A stretch of DNA of 64,000 bases from assembly GCA_964642175.1 (NCBI GenBank), contig CAZXOK010000004.1, forward strand, positions 62,001 through 126,000, read 5' to 3'. Each line of letters starts with the position of its first letter. The stretch's first letter is position 1. The position numbers and the translations under genes are program-made. The notes beneath the pieces are model-generated. The model was given only the letters and a program-made list of their open reading frames with translations. It made no database searches and was not told where the DNA came from. Shown in pieces: positions 1 through 8,930 of the stretch. This DNA comes from JANQGG01 sp964642175. GTDB lineage: Bacteria > Bacteroidota > Chlorobiia > Chlorobiales > Chloroherpetonaceae.

Positions 1-1
1 A

Positions 2-2116
2 GAAATGCTCCAAAATTTCAGGCGTACCGGAAAAGACCATTACGAAACGCAAAAACTTCTTGTTGAAACCTTAAAATTCTATCAAAAACAACTGGAAGAA
101 AAAGGTGATATCACTGAAGCCTATACCGCACAGGTTGAAACTGCCAAAGCTGAAGAACCGGCTAAAGGCCAGAAACCTGTTCAGCCAAGTGTTGCCGAAC
201 AAACTGTCCGTATTGATATTGCTGCACTGAACAATTTAGTTAACCTCTCAGCCGAGTTGGTTATTGCCCGTAACCGTCTTAATAATGAACTTGGCGCCGT
301 TGAAAAATTAGCCACAAAATTTTTAAAGGAACGCCAATCTTTAAGCCAGATCAGCAAAAAAATTGGCGAAAGTGTAAAAAAGACCCCTAGAAAAAAAGAT
401 AATCAGGAGGAAGCTAACGAAGCAGAAAACACCGAAAAAGCAATTATTGAAAGCCAGGAACTTGAAGAACGCTCCGATGTACTGGAAGAATTCTCCGAGG
501 GTGAATTTGATCGTTTTAGTGAATTTGATATCATTTCCCGCGATATAAAATCCAGCATGCTCAACTTTGAAGATTCCATCAAGGAACTTCGCGATTTCTC
601 ATCCTTCCTTAACCAGAATATTGTTAAAGTATCGACCATTGCTAACGATCTCAACCGGGTAATTGTAGACATGCGCATGGTACCGGTTAAGCAGATGTTC
701 ATCCGCTTCAGCCGGTCGGTTCGAGATATCGCCAAATCTCAGAACAAAAAGATCAACTTTACCACCGAAGGTGAAGATACCAAGTTAGATAAAATGGTGA
801 TGGAAGAGGTGATTGAACCGATGATGCATATTGTCCGTAACTCTATTGGTCATGGCATCGAATCGCCTGAAAACCGATTGGAATCCGGCAAACCCGAAGA
901 AGGCCAGGTATCATTAAAAGCTTACCAAAAAGGTAATCGTGTGATTCTGGAGGTGGATGATGATGGTGCCGGTATTTCGGTTGAAAAAGTTAAAAAGAAA
1001 GCCCTGGAAAAGCATCTGATCACAAAAGAGGAAGCTGAACAGATGACCCCGGAAGAAGCAACCAGTATTATCTTTAAACCCGGTTTCAGTACTGCCGAAA
1101 AAGTAACCTCGCTACATGGACGAGGTGTGGGTCTGGATGTTGTCCATAATACTATCCGAAAACTTAAAGGCTTTGTCAATATCGACTCCAAGGAAGGCGT
1201 GGGCACAAAGTTCATCATTTCGTTGCCTCTTACTCTGGCCATTAGCGATGCCTTGCTGGTAGAAGCTGAGGGTTATACTTATGCCATTCCGCTTGATATG
1301 GTCTTTGAAACGGTCAACTTCCCTTCAGAATATATTGAGCACGAAGATGATAAGCGCTTTATTGAGATTCGTGGTGATCGATTTGAACTGGTTTATCTGA
1401 ACGACTTGCTTGGTTATGAATCCGACGTGCTTCATTTTAAAGCCACGTTGCCTGTAGCCGTAATTGAGCTTGAAGATAAAAAAGTAGCTGTTGGTGTTGA
1501 AAAGCTGTTTGGTAAAGAAGAGATTGTTGTTAAAGCACTTGGCTCGCACCTGAGAAACGTAAGAGGTGTTATCGGAGCCACCATTCGCGGCGATGGCCAG
1601 GTAATTCTGATTTTAGATATGAATTTCCTTTTGAGTCCCGAAGAACAAAAAGGCAAAGATCTCTATGTTACCATTGAGAAATCAGAAACCGAAGAGATTG
1701 ATGAAAGTGCGCCTAAACTGCCGGAACGCACCAAACGCAAACGTAAGTCTGAAAAGATCTGCGTCTTAGCCGCTGATGATTCACCAAGTGTAAGAAAGTA
1801 TATTCAATCTGTTCTTCATCAACACGATATTGATGTAATCAGTGTGGATGATGGTTTAAACGCTCTGAATAAACTTCCTACATCCAATTGCGATATTATT
1901 GTTACAGACCTTGAAATGCCCAGAATGAACGGGTTTGAGTTGGTTTCTGAGGTTCGTAAAATGCCGCAGTACAATGAAGTCCCTATTGTGATTGTTACAG
2001 CGCGTGCAGGCGATAAACACAGACGTAAAGGTATTGAACTTGGAGCAAATGCCTTTATAAATAAACCCTTCGATCCGACTCAGTTGGTTGAAACCATAGA
2101 GAGTTTTGTTTCATAA
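2..2116 (+). CDS. cheA: hybrid chemotaxis histidine kinase CheA with C-terminal receiver (5' partial)
   Basis: CheA-type kinase that would phosphorylate response regulators in a CheW/receptor array at the membrane. The reading frame is open to the left edge, so the true start and the N-terminal phosphotransfer (Hpt) domain lie outside the window. Counting from the first Met (base 5): dimerisation helices about 68-240, broken by a charged Glu/Lys linker; HATPase with N-box HIVRNSIGHGIE near 275, G1 VDDDGAG near 316 and G2 GRGVGLDVV near 372; CheW-like regulatory domain about 400-555; receiver domain about 582-703 with phospho-acceptor Asp in IIVTDLEMP and conserved Lys in INKPFDP. The N-box usually has Asp where this protein has Gly (NSIGHGIE versus NxxDHGIE in other CheAs). 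First gene of a CheA-CheW-CheW-receiver-roadblock-MglA operon. Family assignment is firm; the output pathway is inferred from neighbours. Confidence 0.95.
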   Translation, partial: EMLQNFRRTGKDHYETQKLLVETLKFYQKQLEEKGDITEAYTAQVETAKAEEPAKGQKPVQPSVAEQTVRIDIAALNNLVNLSAELVIARNRLNNELGAVEKLATKFLKERQSLSQISKKIGESVKKTPRKKDNQEEANEAENTEKAIIESQELEERSDVLEEFSEGEFDRFSEFDIISRDIKSSMLNFEDSIKELRDFSSFLNQNIVKVSTIANDLNRVIVDMRMVPVKQMFIRFSRSVRDIAKSQNKKINFTTEGEDTKLDKMVMEEVIEPMMHIVRNSIGHGIESPENRLESGKPEEGQVSLKAYQKGNRVILEVDDDGAGISVEKVKKKALEKHLITKEEAEQMTPEEATSIIFKPGFSTAEKVTSLHGRGVGLDVVHNTIRKLKGFVNIDSKEGVGTKFIISLPLTLAISDALLVEAEGYTYAIPLDMVFETVNFPSEYIEHEDDKRFIEIRGDRFELVYLNDLLGYESDVLHFKATLPVAVIELEDKKVAVGVEKLFGKEEIVVKALGSHLRNVRGVIGATIRGDGQVILILDMNFLLSPEEQKGKDLYVTIEKSETEEIDESAPKLPERTKRKRKSEKICVLAADDSPSVRKYIQSVLHQHDIDVISVDDGLNALNKLPTSNCDIIVTDLEMPRMNGFELVSEVRKMPQYNEVPIVIVTARAGDKHRRKGIELGANAFINKPFDPTQLVETIESFVS

Positions 2117-2157
2117 TTTATTTGGGCTAACTCTCTCAACATTTATTTGTTTTTTCT

Positions 2158-2640
2158 ATGGCAATCTCCGAAAGCAATACCAGAGATCAGAGCATTGGTG
2201 AAGCCTCCATTCTGTTGTGCCAGATCAACGGTAAATTGTTTGGATTTCCAGCCAGTCAGGTTAAAATTATAACGGAATTTACCTCTAAGGACAGTTCTGT
2301 TATTTTAGAGCCAAATATTGGGTCAATTAAGTTATCGGATAGTAAAATACCCTTGTTTAATATTTCTGGCTTTTTGGAATTGAGCCCTACTTTAAAGCTT
2401 GATAAATATTCTTCAATTATCGTATCCTTTGATGGGAAATCTTTTTTTGCCCTTTTAGCTGATAACATTTTGGGCGTGGTAGACATTGAAACATTTTATC
2501 AAATTCCAAAAATAAGTGTCAAATACCAGGATATATACTCATCATTATTTTACTTCAGGGACAAGTTAATTTTATTGCTCAATCTTGAGCAGATATTTAA
2601 ACGAATCATTTCCAAAGAGAGGCTTCGGGGCCACCTTTAA
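2158..2640 (+). CDS. CheW-like coupling protein
   Basis: A 160-residue protein made of essentially one CheW-like beta-barrel domain. Such proteins link CheA to chemoreceptors. After a short polar N-terminus, residues about 17-155 show the CheW pattern: LLCQINGKLFGFPASQVKIITE for the first strands, a middle segment SKIPLFNISGFLEL that matches the usual IPVIDLR-type strand, and a C-terminal FRDKLILLLNLEQIF strand. It lies 41 bases after cheA and 6 bases before a second CheW-like gene, so the three are probably co-transcribed. Similarity is by pattern only and the sequence is divergent, so it may be a specialised coupler for this one CheA rather than a general CheW. Confidence 0.8.
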   Translation: MAISESNTRDQSIGEASILLCQINGKLFGFPASQVKIITEFTSKDSSVILEPNIGSIKLSDSKIPLFNISGFLELSPTLKLDKYSSIIVSFDGKSFFALLADNILGVVDIETFYQIPKISVKYQDIYSSLFYFRDKLILLLNLEQIFKRIISKERLRGHL

Positions 2641-2646
2641 CCTGAC

Positions 2647-3108
2647 ATGTATCAATTTTTAGTTATTCGCATTGGAAGGTACTTTTTTGCAATGCCCTCA
2701 AAACATGTGAGGCGCGCTATGCCGGTGTTGCCTCATCAACCCATACCGTTGCTTAAATCGCTGGTTTTGGGGCTTGTTTTCTACAACAAGCGTTTTATAC
2801 CAAAAATCGCCCTGGATACTTTGCTGGATCTGGGCTTGTATAAAAGTTTTACAGAACTCAGTTCCGATGCCACATTGATTATTGAAATTGATGGAAACAC
2901 ATTTTGCTCAACCGTTAATGATGTTGATACAATTGTCAATATTAATGCTGAAGACATTGTATCGGTTGAGGAATCACCGGAAGTGAGCAATGAAATTTTT
3001 CCCGTTAAAACCTATTTAAAAGGTTATTTTGAGATGGATAAAAAGTTTATCTATATATTAGACATTGCAAAAATTTATATGGATTGTTTTGAAACAACCG
3101 ATACCTAA
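2647..3108 (+). CDS. second CheW-like coupling protein
   Basis: A 153-residue single-domain protein beginning YQFLVIRIGRYFFAMPSKHV, the standard opening of a CheW domain (residues about 2-145). The central VLGLVFYNKRFIPKIALDTLLDL resembles the CheW 'G-x-i-x-y-r-g-x-v-i-P-v-i-d-L' segment, and KKFIYILDIAKIY forms the last strand. It sits immediately behind another CheW-like gene and ahead of a receiver protein in the same operon. Two adjacent CheW-like proteins for one CheA suggests that each couples a different receptor or that one modulates the other; the sequence does not say which. The assignment is by fold pattern, not by close similarity to CheW of the E. coli type. Confidence 0.75.
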   Translation: MYQFLVIRIGRYFFAMPSKHVRRAMPVLPHQPIPLLKSLVLGLVFYNKRFIPKIALDTLLDLGLYKSFTELSSDATLIIEIDGNTFCSTVNDVDTIVNINAEDIVSVEESPEVSNEIFPVKTYLKGYFEMDKKFIYILDIAKIYMDCFETTDT

Positions 3109-3127
3109 TTCAAATTAGTTATAACCC

Positions 3128-4300
3128 ATGACATCGGCAGAGACTGCTAAAAAGAAGCGACAAATCTTAGTCGTGGATGATGAACAAAGCATTGGCATTG
3201 GTATTCTGAAAATGCTCAACCTGGAGCCTGATACCAAAGCTGTTCATGCACTCAATGGTGAACAAGCCCAGGAAATTCTGGATCAGGAACCATTCGATCT
3301 GGTGATCACGGATATTCGAATGCCGGGTATCAATGGTATTGACCTGTTAAAACATGTCAGAAGCCACTTCCCCAATATCGGTGTCATAATCATGACCGCC
3401 TATGGCTCACCAGAAGTACAGGAAGAAGCCTCAAGGCGTGGGTCGTTGTACTACATCGAAAAACCGTTCGATCTGCAAAAACTCCAAAGTATCATAACGG
3501 ACTTTTTCAACAAGAAAGAACAAAGTTCCGAGCAACCTAAGTCTGATGCCGATAGCGATATCCAGGGAATCATACCAGGCCTGCAACTCATGGATGTTGT
3601 TCAGATGAATTGCCTGTCCCGTATGACCTGTACGTTGCTTATCAAGAATACAGATGAAAACAAACAGGGCATCATTTGTTTTAAACGTGGTGATATCAAC
3701 CATGCCGAAACCCATACCGCATCAGGGTCTCGTTCCGGTAAAGATGCGTTTTTCGAGATAGCCTCATGGAGTGGTGGCAGTTTTGATACCCTGTCTGAAG
3801 TCCCGGACACAGTCACCATTGTAGATAACTGGGAACAGCTCTTGATTGAATCATTAGCGCATGTCAAAGAGGAAGACAAATCAGATAATACCTCTACCCA
3901 GAAACCCAAGGTACAGACCGAAGATACCCAGCAAAACGAATCGGGTGATACGAGCAAGATGCTGGATCGAATTATGAGTTCAGCTTCAGCAGACGCTGTA
4001 TTTATTATTACACATGATGGATTTGTTATAGATAAGCGGCTTAAATCCGACAAGTTGGATCTGGATAAATCCAGTGATCATATTTCCAAAATATTGCCAA
4101 ATATCAAGGAAGTCAGCCAGGCCATACATGGAGGAAGTCTCAATGAGTTCAACCTCAGGTATCAGAACAGTACCATGATGGTTCGAAATGTTGAAAGCAG
4201 TGATTTGATGATTATTGTGATCTCGCCATCAGATGTTGCTTCCGGAAACATGTACCAGGCTATTGAACGGGAATCTGAAAATCTCAAGAAAATCATTTAA
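3128..4300 (+). CDS. response regulator: receiver + PATAN (DUF4388) + roadblock/LC7
   Basis: A 390-residue multidomain regulator. Residues about 12-130 are a receiver domain: acidic pocket VDDEQS, phospho-acceptor Asp in LVITDIRMPGINGID, Thr/Ala switch in IIMTAYGS and Lys in YIEKPFD. Residues about 148-250 (IPGLQLMDVVQMNCLSRMTC... GIICFKRGDINHAE) match the PATAN/DUF4388 module found in gliding and pilus regulators. A polar linker (about 253-285) leads to residues about 280-390, which look like a roadblock/LC7 domain (ADAVFIITHDGFVIDK). It is a plausible target of the upstream CheA and could pass the signal to the MglA-like GTPase downstream, because roadblock proteins act on Ras-like GTPases (MglB is the known example). 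No DNA-binding domain is present. Confidence 0.85.
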   Translation: MTSAETAKKKRQILVVDDEQSIGIGILKMLNLEPDTKAVHALNGEQAQEILDQEPFDLVITDIRMPGINGIDLLKHVRSHFPNIGVIIMTAYGSPEVQEEASRRGSLYYIEKPFDLQKLQSIITDFFNKKEQSSEQPKSDADSDIQGIIPGLQLMDVVQMNCLSRMTCTLLIKNTDENKQGIICFKRGDINHAETHTASGSRSGKDAFFEIASWSGGSFDTLSEVPDTVTIVDNWEQLLIESLAHVKEEDKSDNTSTQKPKVQTEDTQQNESGDTSKMLDRIMSSASADAVFIITHDGFVIDKRLKSDKLDLDKSSDHISKILPNIKEVSQAIHGGSLNEFNLRYQNSTMMVRNVESSDLMIIVISPSDVASGNMYQAIERESENLKKII

Positions 4301-4376
4301 GTGGCTTTTTTATTAGACTCTTTTTTTTTTAATTTGACTTTGGCTTAAGAACTGCCCATTAGATCACATTTTCAGC

Positions 4377-4736
4377 ATGGAACCAAATTTTAGTGACGTT
4401 ATTTCTGAGTTCAAAGATCTGGATTCAACCAAAGGGATTATGATCATTGATACCCAGGGTTTGGTGATGGCTAGTTCTTTTCAGGATGAGTCTTTTTCAG
4501 ATTTTGCAGCACCCCTTTATTTAAAGCTCATATCATCTATTCATACCAATATGAAAGAGTTAGATGAAACAACTAACCAGGTCTGTTTGGTTATGAATGA
4601 TAAGCTAATTTTAATCCAACCTGTTTTTGATCTCATTTTAATTGTCTATACTGAAAAACAGAATCTGGATGCATTGCAACAGAAAATAAAGTCAGCTGTA
4701 CTTCTCTTGCAACAAATCAGCAAGCACGAAATTTAA
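4377..4736 (+). CDS. roadblock/LC7-like protein
   Basis: A 119-residue protein that is a single roadblock/LC7-type domain: an N-terminal helix (FSDVISEFKDLDSTKG), strands IMIIDTQGLVMASS, a central helix and C-terminal strands VCLVMNDKLILIQPVFDLILIVYTE, then a terminal helix. It lies between the receiver-PATAN-roadblock protein and the MglA-like GTPase, 22 bases before the latter. In known systems the roadblock protein next to mglA (MglB) is the GTPase-activating partner, so this is a candidate MglB equivalent. That role is inferred from position and fold; the sequence is too divergent for me to claim orthology. Confidence 0.7.
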   Translation: MEPNFSDVISEFKDLDSTKGIMIIDTQGLVMASSFQDESFSDFAAPLYLKLISSIHTNMKELDETTNQVCLVMNDKLILIQPVFDLILIVYTEKQNLDALQQKIKSAVLLLQQISKHEI

Positions 4737-4758
4737 ACTCACAAAAACAGTAATTACA

Positions 4759-5463
4759 ATGGCAAATATTAATTACGCTAATAAAGAAATCATTATAAAA
4801 ATTGTTTATTACGGCCCGGGTATGAGTGGTAAAACCACCAACCTTCAGGTGATTCACCAGATGGTGCCTCAAAAAGCCGCCAGTAAAATGATTTCATTAG
4901 CTACTGAACAGGATCGAACATTATTCTTTGATTTGTTGCCACTTTCATTGGGTTCTGTAAAAGGTTTCAACACAAAGTTCCAGCTCTATACCGTTCCGGG
5001 GCAGGTCTATTACAACACAACCCGAAAATTAGTTTTAAATGGTGTTGATGGTGTGGTTTTTGTTGCCGACTCTCAGAAAGATAAGATGGATGAAAACATA
5101 GAGAGTTTAAACAATCTCAAAGACAACCTTGAAGAATACGGTATTGATATGACTAACTTTGCTGTTGTGCTTCAGTACAACAAACGCGATTTGCCAGAAC
5201 TATATACAATTGAGGAACTTGAAAGTAAATTAAACCATTACGGATTCCCTTATACAGAAGCCGTAGCAGTTAAAGGTACCGGTTTAATGGAAACACTAAA
5301 GCTAATTAGTAAATTAACACTGGCTCGTATCGGGCAAAAAGCAGGTACTTCAGCACAAAAGCCTGCATCGCAGCCTCAGCAACAGCAGCCAACTTCAAAT
5401 TCGCAGGATCCGCAGAAAAGCAGTGAGTTCTTCAAAAACCTCATGAACAAGATGAACAAATAA
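4759..5463 (+). CDS. mglA: MglA-like small GTPase
   Basis: Ras-like GTPase of the MglA family, which controls polarity, gliding or pilus function at the cell poles in known members. The 234-residue protein has the P-loop GPGMSGKTTN near residue 19, the MglA-type replacement of the usual DTAGQ motif by TVPGQ (LYTVPGQVYYNTT near 80), the strand VDGVVFVADSQ and the guanine-specificity motif NKRD near 137. Residues after about 195 form a Gln/Pro/Ser-rich tail (QPQQQQPTS) and a short basic helix ending FFKNLMNKMNK, longer than typical MglA. It is the last gene of the chemosensory operon, directly followed by a terminator. The likely scheme is CheA to receiver/roadblock proteins to this GTPase. Confidence 0.92.
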   Translation: MANINYANKEIIIKIVYYGPGMSGKTTNLQVIHQMVPQKAASKMISLATEQDRTLFFDLLPLSLGSVKGFNTKFQLYTVPGQVYYNTTRKLVLNGVDGVVFVADSQKDKMDENIESLNNLKDNLEEYGIDMTNFAVVLQYNKRDLPELYTIEELESKLNHYGFPYTEAVAVKGTGLMETLKLISKLTLARIGQKAGTSAQKPASQPQQQQPTSNSQDPQKSSEFFKNLMNKMNK

Positions 5464-5498
5464 GAACTCGTGTTTGATCTCAGAACAAAATTAAAAAA

Positions 5499-5527
5499 GC
5501 GAAGCCATTAGAGCTTCGCTTTTTTTT
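5499..5527. terminator. bidirectional rho-independent terminator
   Basis: Perfect 7-bp stem gcgaagc (5499-5505) / gcttcgc (5513-5519) with an A run before and eight T after, so it can stop transcription both of the mglA operon and of the convergent minus-strand gene whose stop codon lies inside the T run. Confidence 0.85.
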
Positions 5528-6590
5528 AGTTATTGGTCAGGTAGAACTGTACAATTTCCACATTCTTGCTGGTATCCAGAATAACTTCAAATACTTCTTT
5601 GTGTAATTGCATCCGCTGTTGAAGTAACACTATTCTTTGATTAAGATTATCTAACGCAACATGCAACATGGGTATGAGCGAGGTTTGTGGCAATAGCTTA
5701 TAACGCTGGGTTTTTAAACCGAGTCTCACTGCCAGTGTCAAAAGCTCATTTGAGGTATGGGTGATCTTTTTTCCTTCGGCAATCATTTCCTGAATAGCCT
5801 CATATGCAGCTTCGTTGGTGCCGTAATTCAAGATAGCGATCAGGTCTGAAATCGTTTGAGCTGATTGATCCAGTTTGTCGACCAAATGCTTATAATATGT
5901 CAGCTCAATGTTTATGTCTTCAACGATCAACCTGGACATGGCGTATTTTACACTTAGATCATGTATTTTCTTAGCATATAGACCAATCTGTTCTATTTCC
6001 CCTGATTGTGTTTCCACAATATCCAGGGTTTGCTCCTGTACGTTTGTATTAATGCCCGGGATCCCACGTATAAAATCAACAAAATTAGCGCCGGCAACTG
6101 CACCCGCAGTCATTTTCAGGCCATCATCCATCTCACCCATTGCTACCGCTCCACCTGCGCCTGCCGCAGCCAAATCAGTGATACCTTGCAACCAGCAATA
6201 CTCGGCCTGCTGAGGAATCGGGAACTGCCATATTGCGGTATCCAACTGAAAAACAGCCGAAAGATCTTCGTTGTCCAAATCGCGTACCAATGTGGTTAAA
6301 AAAGAAGTGGTGTTATTGGAGTAGGACTTTAACGCATCGTAATAAGACGCCGCAATATCTGATAACACCTTCTGCTCGGCTTGCTTGGCATTACGGTTTG
6401 TATATTGTGGCGCCCGTCCCATCACACGGCGCAAAGACTGAACAAATTCTAAATCTAGTTTGAATATCTCGATAACCCTGGCGCTCTGCTTAAAGGCCTG
6501 CTGATCTGCCGATGTCCAATCTGAGGCATTGCTGCAGGTTGGGTAAAAGATCAACATTGCACATCCTAATAAAAGCAGTAAATATTTCAT
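5526..6590 (-). CDS. exported protein of unknown function
   Basis: I do not recognise this family. The start chosen (ATG at 6590) gives an N-terminal signal peptide MKYLLLLLGCAMLIFYPTC followed by SNASDW; a longer frame from 6644 would bury this hydrophobic stretch after a charged leader and is less likely. The mature part, about 330 residues, is predicted mainly helical, with one small-residue stretch in the middle (GAGGAVAMGEMDDGLKM, TAGAVAGANF) that could be a glycine-zipper-like membrane segment, and heptad-like helices in the C-terminal half. The Cys in LLLLLGCAML is inside the hydrophobic core, so a lipoprotein is possible but not clear. It converges on the mglA operon. Confidence 0.65.
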   Translation of the reverse strand: MKYLLLLLGCAMLIFYPTCSNASDWTSADQQAFKQSARVIEIFKLDLEFVQSLRRVMGRAPQYTNRNAKQAEQKVLSDIAASYYDALKSYSNNTTSFLTTLVRDLDNEDLSAVFQLDTAIWQFPIPQQAEYCWLQGITDLAAAGAGGAVAMGEMDDGLKMTAGAVAGANFVDFIRGIPGINTNVQEQTLDIVETQSGEIEQIGLYAKKIHDLSVKYAMSRLIVEDINIELTYYKHLVDKLDQSAQTISDLIAILNYGTNEAAYEAIQEMIAEGKKITHTSNELLTLAVRLGLKTQRYKLLPQTSLIPMLHVALDNLNQRIVLLQQRMQLHKEVFEVILDTSKNVEIVQFYLTNN

Positions 6591-6773
6591 GGCTTTTTTG
6601 GTTTTTGTTAAATCTTGCGGGTGCTCCAAATACCCGTCGGGCATCGTTTTGTTAAAATTTGTTCAAATTTGCTTCCCTTGAGAAATACTATCGGAATCTA
6701 ACAAATCAAGTCGTATATTCCCTAAATCCTAATACTGTATTAATACCTTTCTAATTTTAAACGATTTCAACTT

Positions 6774-7850
6774 ATGAGCACAGATGGTCTCAACAGAACG
6801 GTGACAACTGATATTGAAGGCGTTCTTGGAAATGAAGCCAAAGATCTCCTGGAATACAAAGCGAAAGTATCCAGTGACGATTTACATTTACCCGGCCCCG
6901 ATTTTGTAGATCGTGTCTGGATCAACAGCGATCGTTCGGTTAATGTCCTTCGCAATCTCCAAACAATTTACAACACCGGACGATTATCCAATACCGGTTA
7001 TCTTTCAATTTTACCTGTGGATCAGGGTATTGAGCATTCTGCCGGCGCCTCTTTTGCACCAAATCCGATTTACTTTGACCCTGAAAATATTGTAAAATTA
7101 GCTATTGAAGGTGGATGTAATGCAGTAACCTCTACACTTGGCGTACTTGGAACTGTTTCAAGAAAATATGCCCACAAAATTCCATTTGTTTTAAAGCTCA
7201 ATCATAACCAACTGATGACCTACCCCAATCAGTTTGATCAAATCATGTTTGCCGAAGTTGATCAGGCTTTTGAAATGGGTGCGGTTGGTGTTGGTGCTAC
7301 CATTTATTTTGGCTCTGAAGAATCTTCACGCCAGATCATTGAGGTTTCTGAAGCATTCAAGTATGCTCACGATCTTGGTTTAACCACAATTCTCTGGTGC
7401 TACCTGCGTAACCCAAACTTTAAAACCAAAGAACGCGACTACCACGTGGCGTCTGATTTAACCAGCCAGGCTAACCATCTTGGTGTAACCATTCAGGCTG
7501 ATATTATCAAGCAAAAAATGCCGGAAACCAACAATGGATTTGTTGATCTCGGTTTTGGTAAAACCCATAAAAACGTGTATTCCAAACTGACCACCGACAA
7601 TCCAATTGATTTAACCCGTTACCAGGTTATGAACTGTTACATGGGACGATCAGGGTTGATCAATTCAGGCGGTGCTTCAGGCTCAAACGACATGTTTGAT
7701 GCGGTTAAAACAGCTGTTATCAACAAACGTGCTGGTGGAATGGGATTGATCACCGGACGAAAAGCCTTCCAGAAACCTTTGGACGAAGGTGTTAAGATCC
7801 TGAACGCTATTCAGGATGTGTATCTCTCAAAGGATGTCACAATAGCTTAA
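6774..7850 (+). CDS. fbaB: class I fructose-bisphosphate aldolase (archaeal/DhnA type)
   Basis: Cleaves or forms fructose 1,6-bisphosphate (dihydroxyacetone phosphate plus glyceraldehyde 3-phosphate) by Schiff-base chemistry, in glycolysis and gluconeogenesis in the cytoplasm. The 358-residue protein has the family signatures SILPVDQGIEHSAGASF near 78, the Lys-containing strand FVLKLNHNQL near 138, GAVGVGATIYFGSEE near 175 and the C-terminal phosphate-binding segment AGGMGLITGRKAFQ near 325. It belongs to the DhnA/FbaB (DeoC/LacD-like) family rather than to the eukaryotic class I or the zinc class II enzymes. Transcribed alone, divergent from the exported protein to its left and followed by a small terminator. 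Confidence 0.95.
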   Translation: MSTDGLNRTVTTDIEGVLGNEAKDLLEYKAKVSSDDLHLPGPDFVDRVWINSDRSVNVLRNLQTIYNTGRLSNTGYLSILPVDQGIEHSAGASFAPNPIYFDPENIVKLAIEGGCNAVTSTLGVLGTVSRKYAHKIPFVLKLNHNQLMTYPNQFDQIMFAEVDQAFEMGAVGVGATIYFGSEESSRQIIEVSEAFKYAHDLGLTTILWCYLRNPNFKTKERDYHVASDLTSQANHLGVTIQADIIKQKMPETNNGFVDLGFGKTHKNVYSKLTTDNPIDLTRYQVMNCYMGRSGLINSGGASGSNDMFDAVKTAVINKRAGGMGLITGRKAFQKPLDEGVKILNAIQDVYLSKDVTIA

Positions 7851-7875
7851 AGTTTACTTGACACATGCCATTTTA

Positions 7876-7900
7876 AGAGCACTCCCAGGAGCGCTCTTTT
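7876..7900 (+). terminator. short terminator after fbaB
   Basis: Stem agagc (7876-7880) / gctct (7893-7897) followed by a T-rich run. It lies between convergent genes and is modest in strength. Confidence 0.5.
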
Positions 7901-7904
7901 GTGT

Positions 7905-8894
7905 TTAAGCATTTTCTGCTGTGGGAATATCGGGTTTCATGCCAATAATCGGGTAAATGTTATTAGCGAACTGGGTTACATTTTGCAGCATGGTTGGCTC
8001 TTTGGCAGCCATCATTTTCAAGCGTTGTTTTAATAATGAATCCTCACAATAGCTGCAATCCACACGCCTCCAGATTGGTAATACATTCCCTTCAATCCAC
8101 GCCCAGCGATCTTCTGGATTGGTTACACTTTTCTGTCCGGAAAGTGTGCTGACATTTCCAAAATGTTCACTAAAAGAAGCCATATTGTTCTGGCCATCGT
8201 CTAATGCACCGGTAAAATCGAGTGTGCTGCCAAAAGAAACGATCACTTTACCGGTCGGGCTTATGCGATCAAAAATGGGTTGCAAAGTGTTTAGCTGTTC
8301 ATGCCGCAGCAATTTCACATTACCTTCACCAATAAGTGCCCAGGCTTCTTCATCTTTTGGTCCGGCCTGTAACTTACGCGCGCCTTCATCAATCATTTGA
8401 AAGCCTTTAAGCATGTATTCTTTTTCATTTTCAGAAACATTTTGTTCAACCTCTTTAATACCGCAATCCACATATGCTGCGTGTGCCCAGGCAATATCAT
8501 TGAAAATTTCATCATTGCCGTTTTTGATCTCAGTCAGGTCGTTGAGGAGTAACTGACGGGTGGCGTAATCATGCAAAGCAACCGGTAAGGCCACCAGAGC
8601 ATGAACCGCATGTGTGTAGAGGTTCCTGAGACTTGACAGAAGATCTTCGGCTGGCTTTTCTTCAGTTTGACCCATCATTTGATCCGGACCGGAAAGTAAC
8701 TCGGCAAACGCCAACGCTACCCCAACCTGGTAGGAAGCAAACGCAGCCATACCTGCCCATTTCAGCTGAGCTGGATAATCCAAATACCATTTGGCATACA
8801 TAGCTGTAATGGCTTTGTTGCGTTCAATGATCTGAGATTTCGGTGGAAATTGACTCTCTAACTGCCTGCGCCATTCATCCTTACTTTGTTTCAT
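7905..8894 (-). CDS. conserved hypothetical protein
   Basis: A 329-residue soluble-looking protein that I cannot place with confidence. The N-terminal part RNKAITAMYAKWYLDYPAQLKWAGMAAFASYQVG has a pattern (RN-x-I-x-x-x-Y ... P-x-x-x-x-W-A-x-M-A) that reminds me of DUF2515-type proteins, but this is from memory and may be wrong. The rest is helical and acidic, with a Cys pair in VDCSYCEDS near residue 276. No signal peptide or long membrane segment; the Ala/Phe-rich stretch near 48-65 is amphipathic. It is preceded on the same strand by an M20 hydrolase whose stop lies 36 bases upstream, so the two may share a transcript. Confidence 0.6.
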   Translation of the reverse strand: MKQSKDEWRRQLESQFPPKSQIIERNKAITAMYAKWYLDYPAQLKWAGMAAFASYQVGVALAFAELLSGPDQMMGQTEEKPAEDLLSSLRNLYTHAVHALVALPVALHDYATRQLLLNDLTEIKNGNDEIFNDIAWAHAAYVDCGIKEVEQNVSENEKEYMLKGFQMIDEGARKLQAGPKDEEAWALIGEGNVKLLRHEQLNTLQPIFDRISPTGKVIVSFGSTLDFTGALDDGQNNMASFSEHFGNVSTLSGQKSVTNPEDRWAWIEGNVLPIWRRVDCSYCEDSLLKQRLKMMAAKEPTMLQNVTQFANNIYPIIGMKPDIPTAENA

Positions 8895-8930
8895 ACTTTG
8901 TGCGATTGAGGTTTGAGAAAGTACTTCTGA

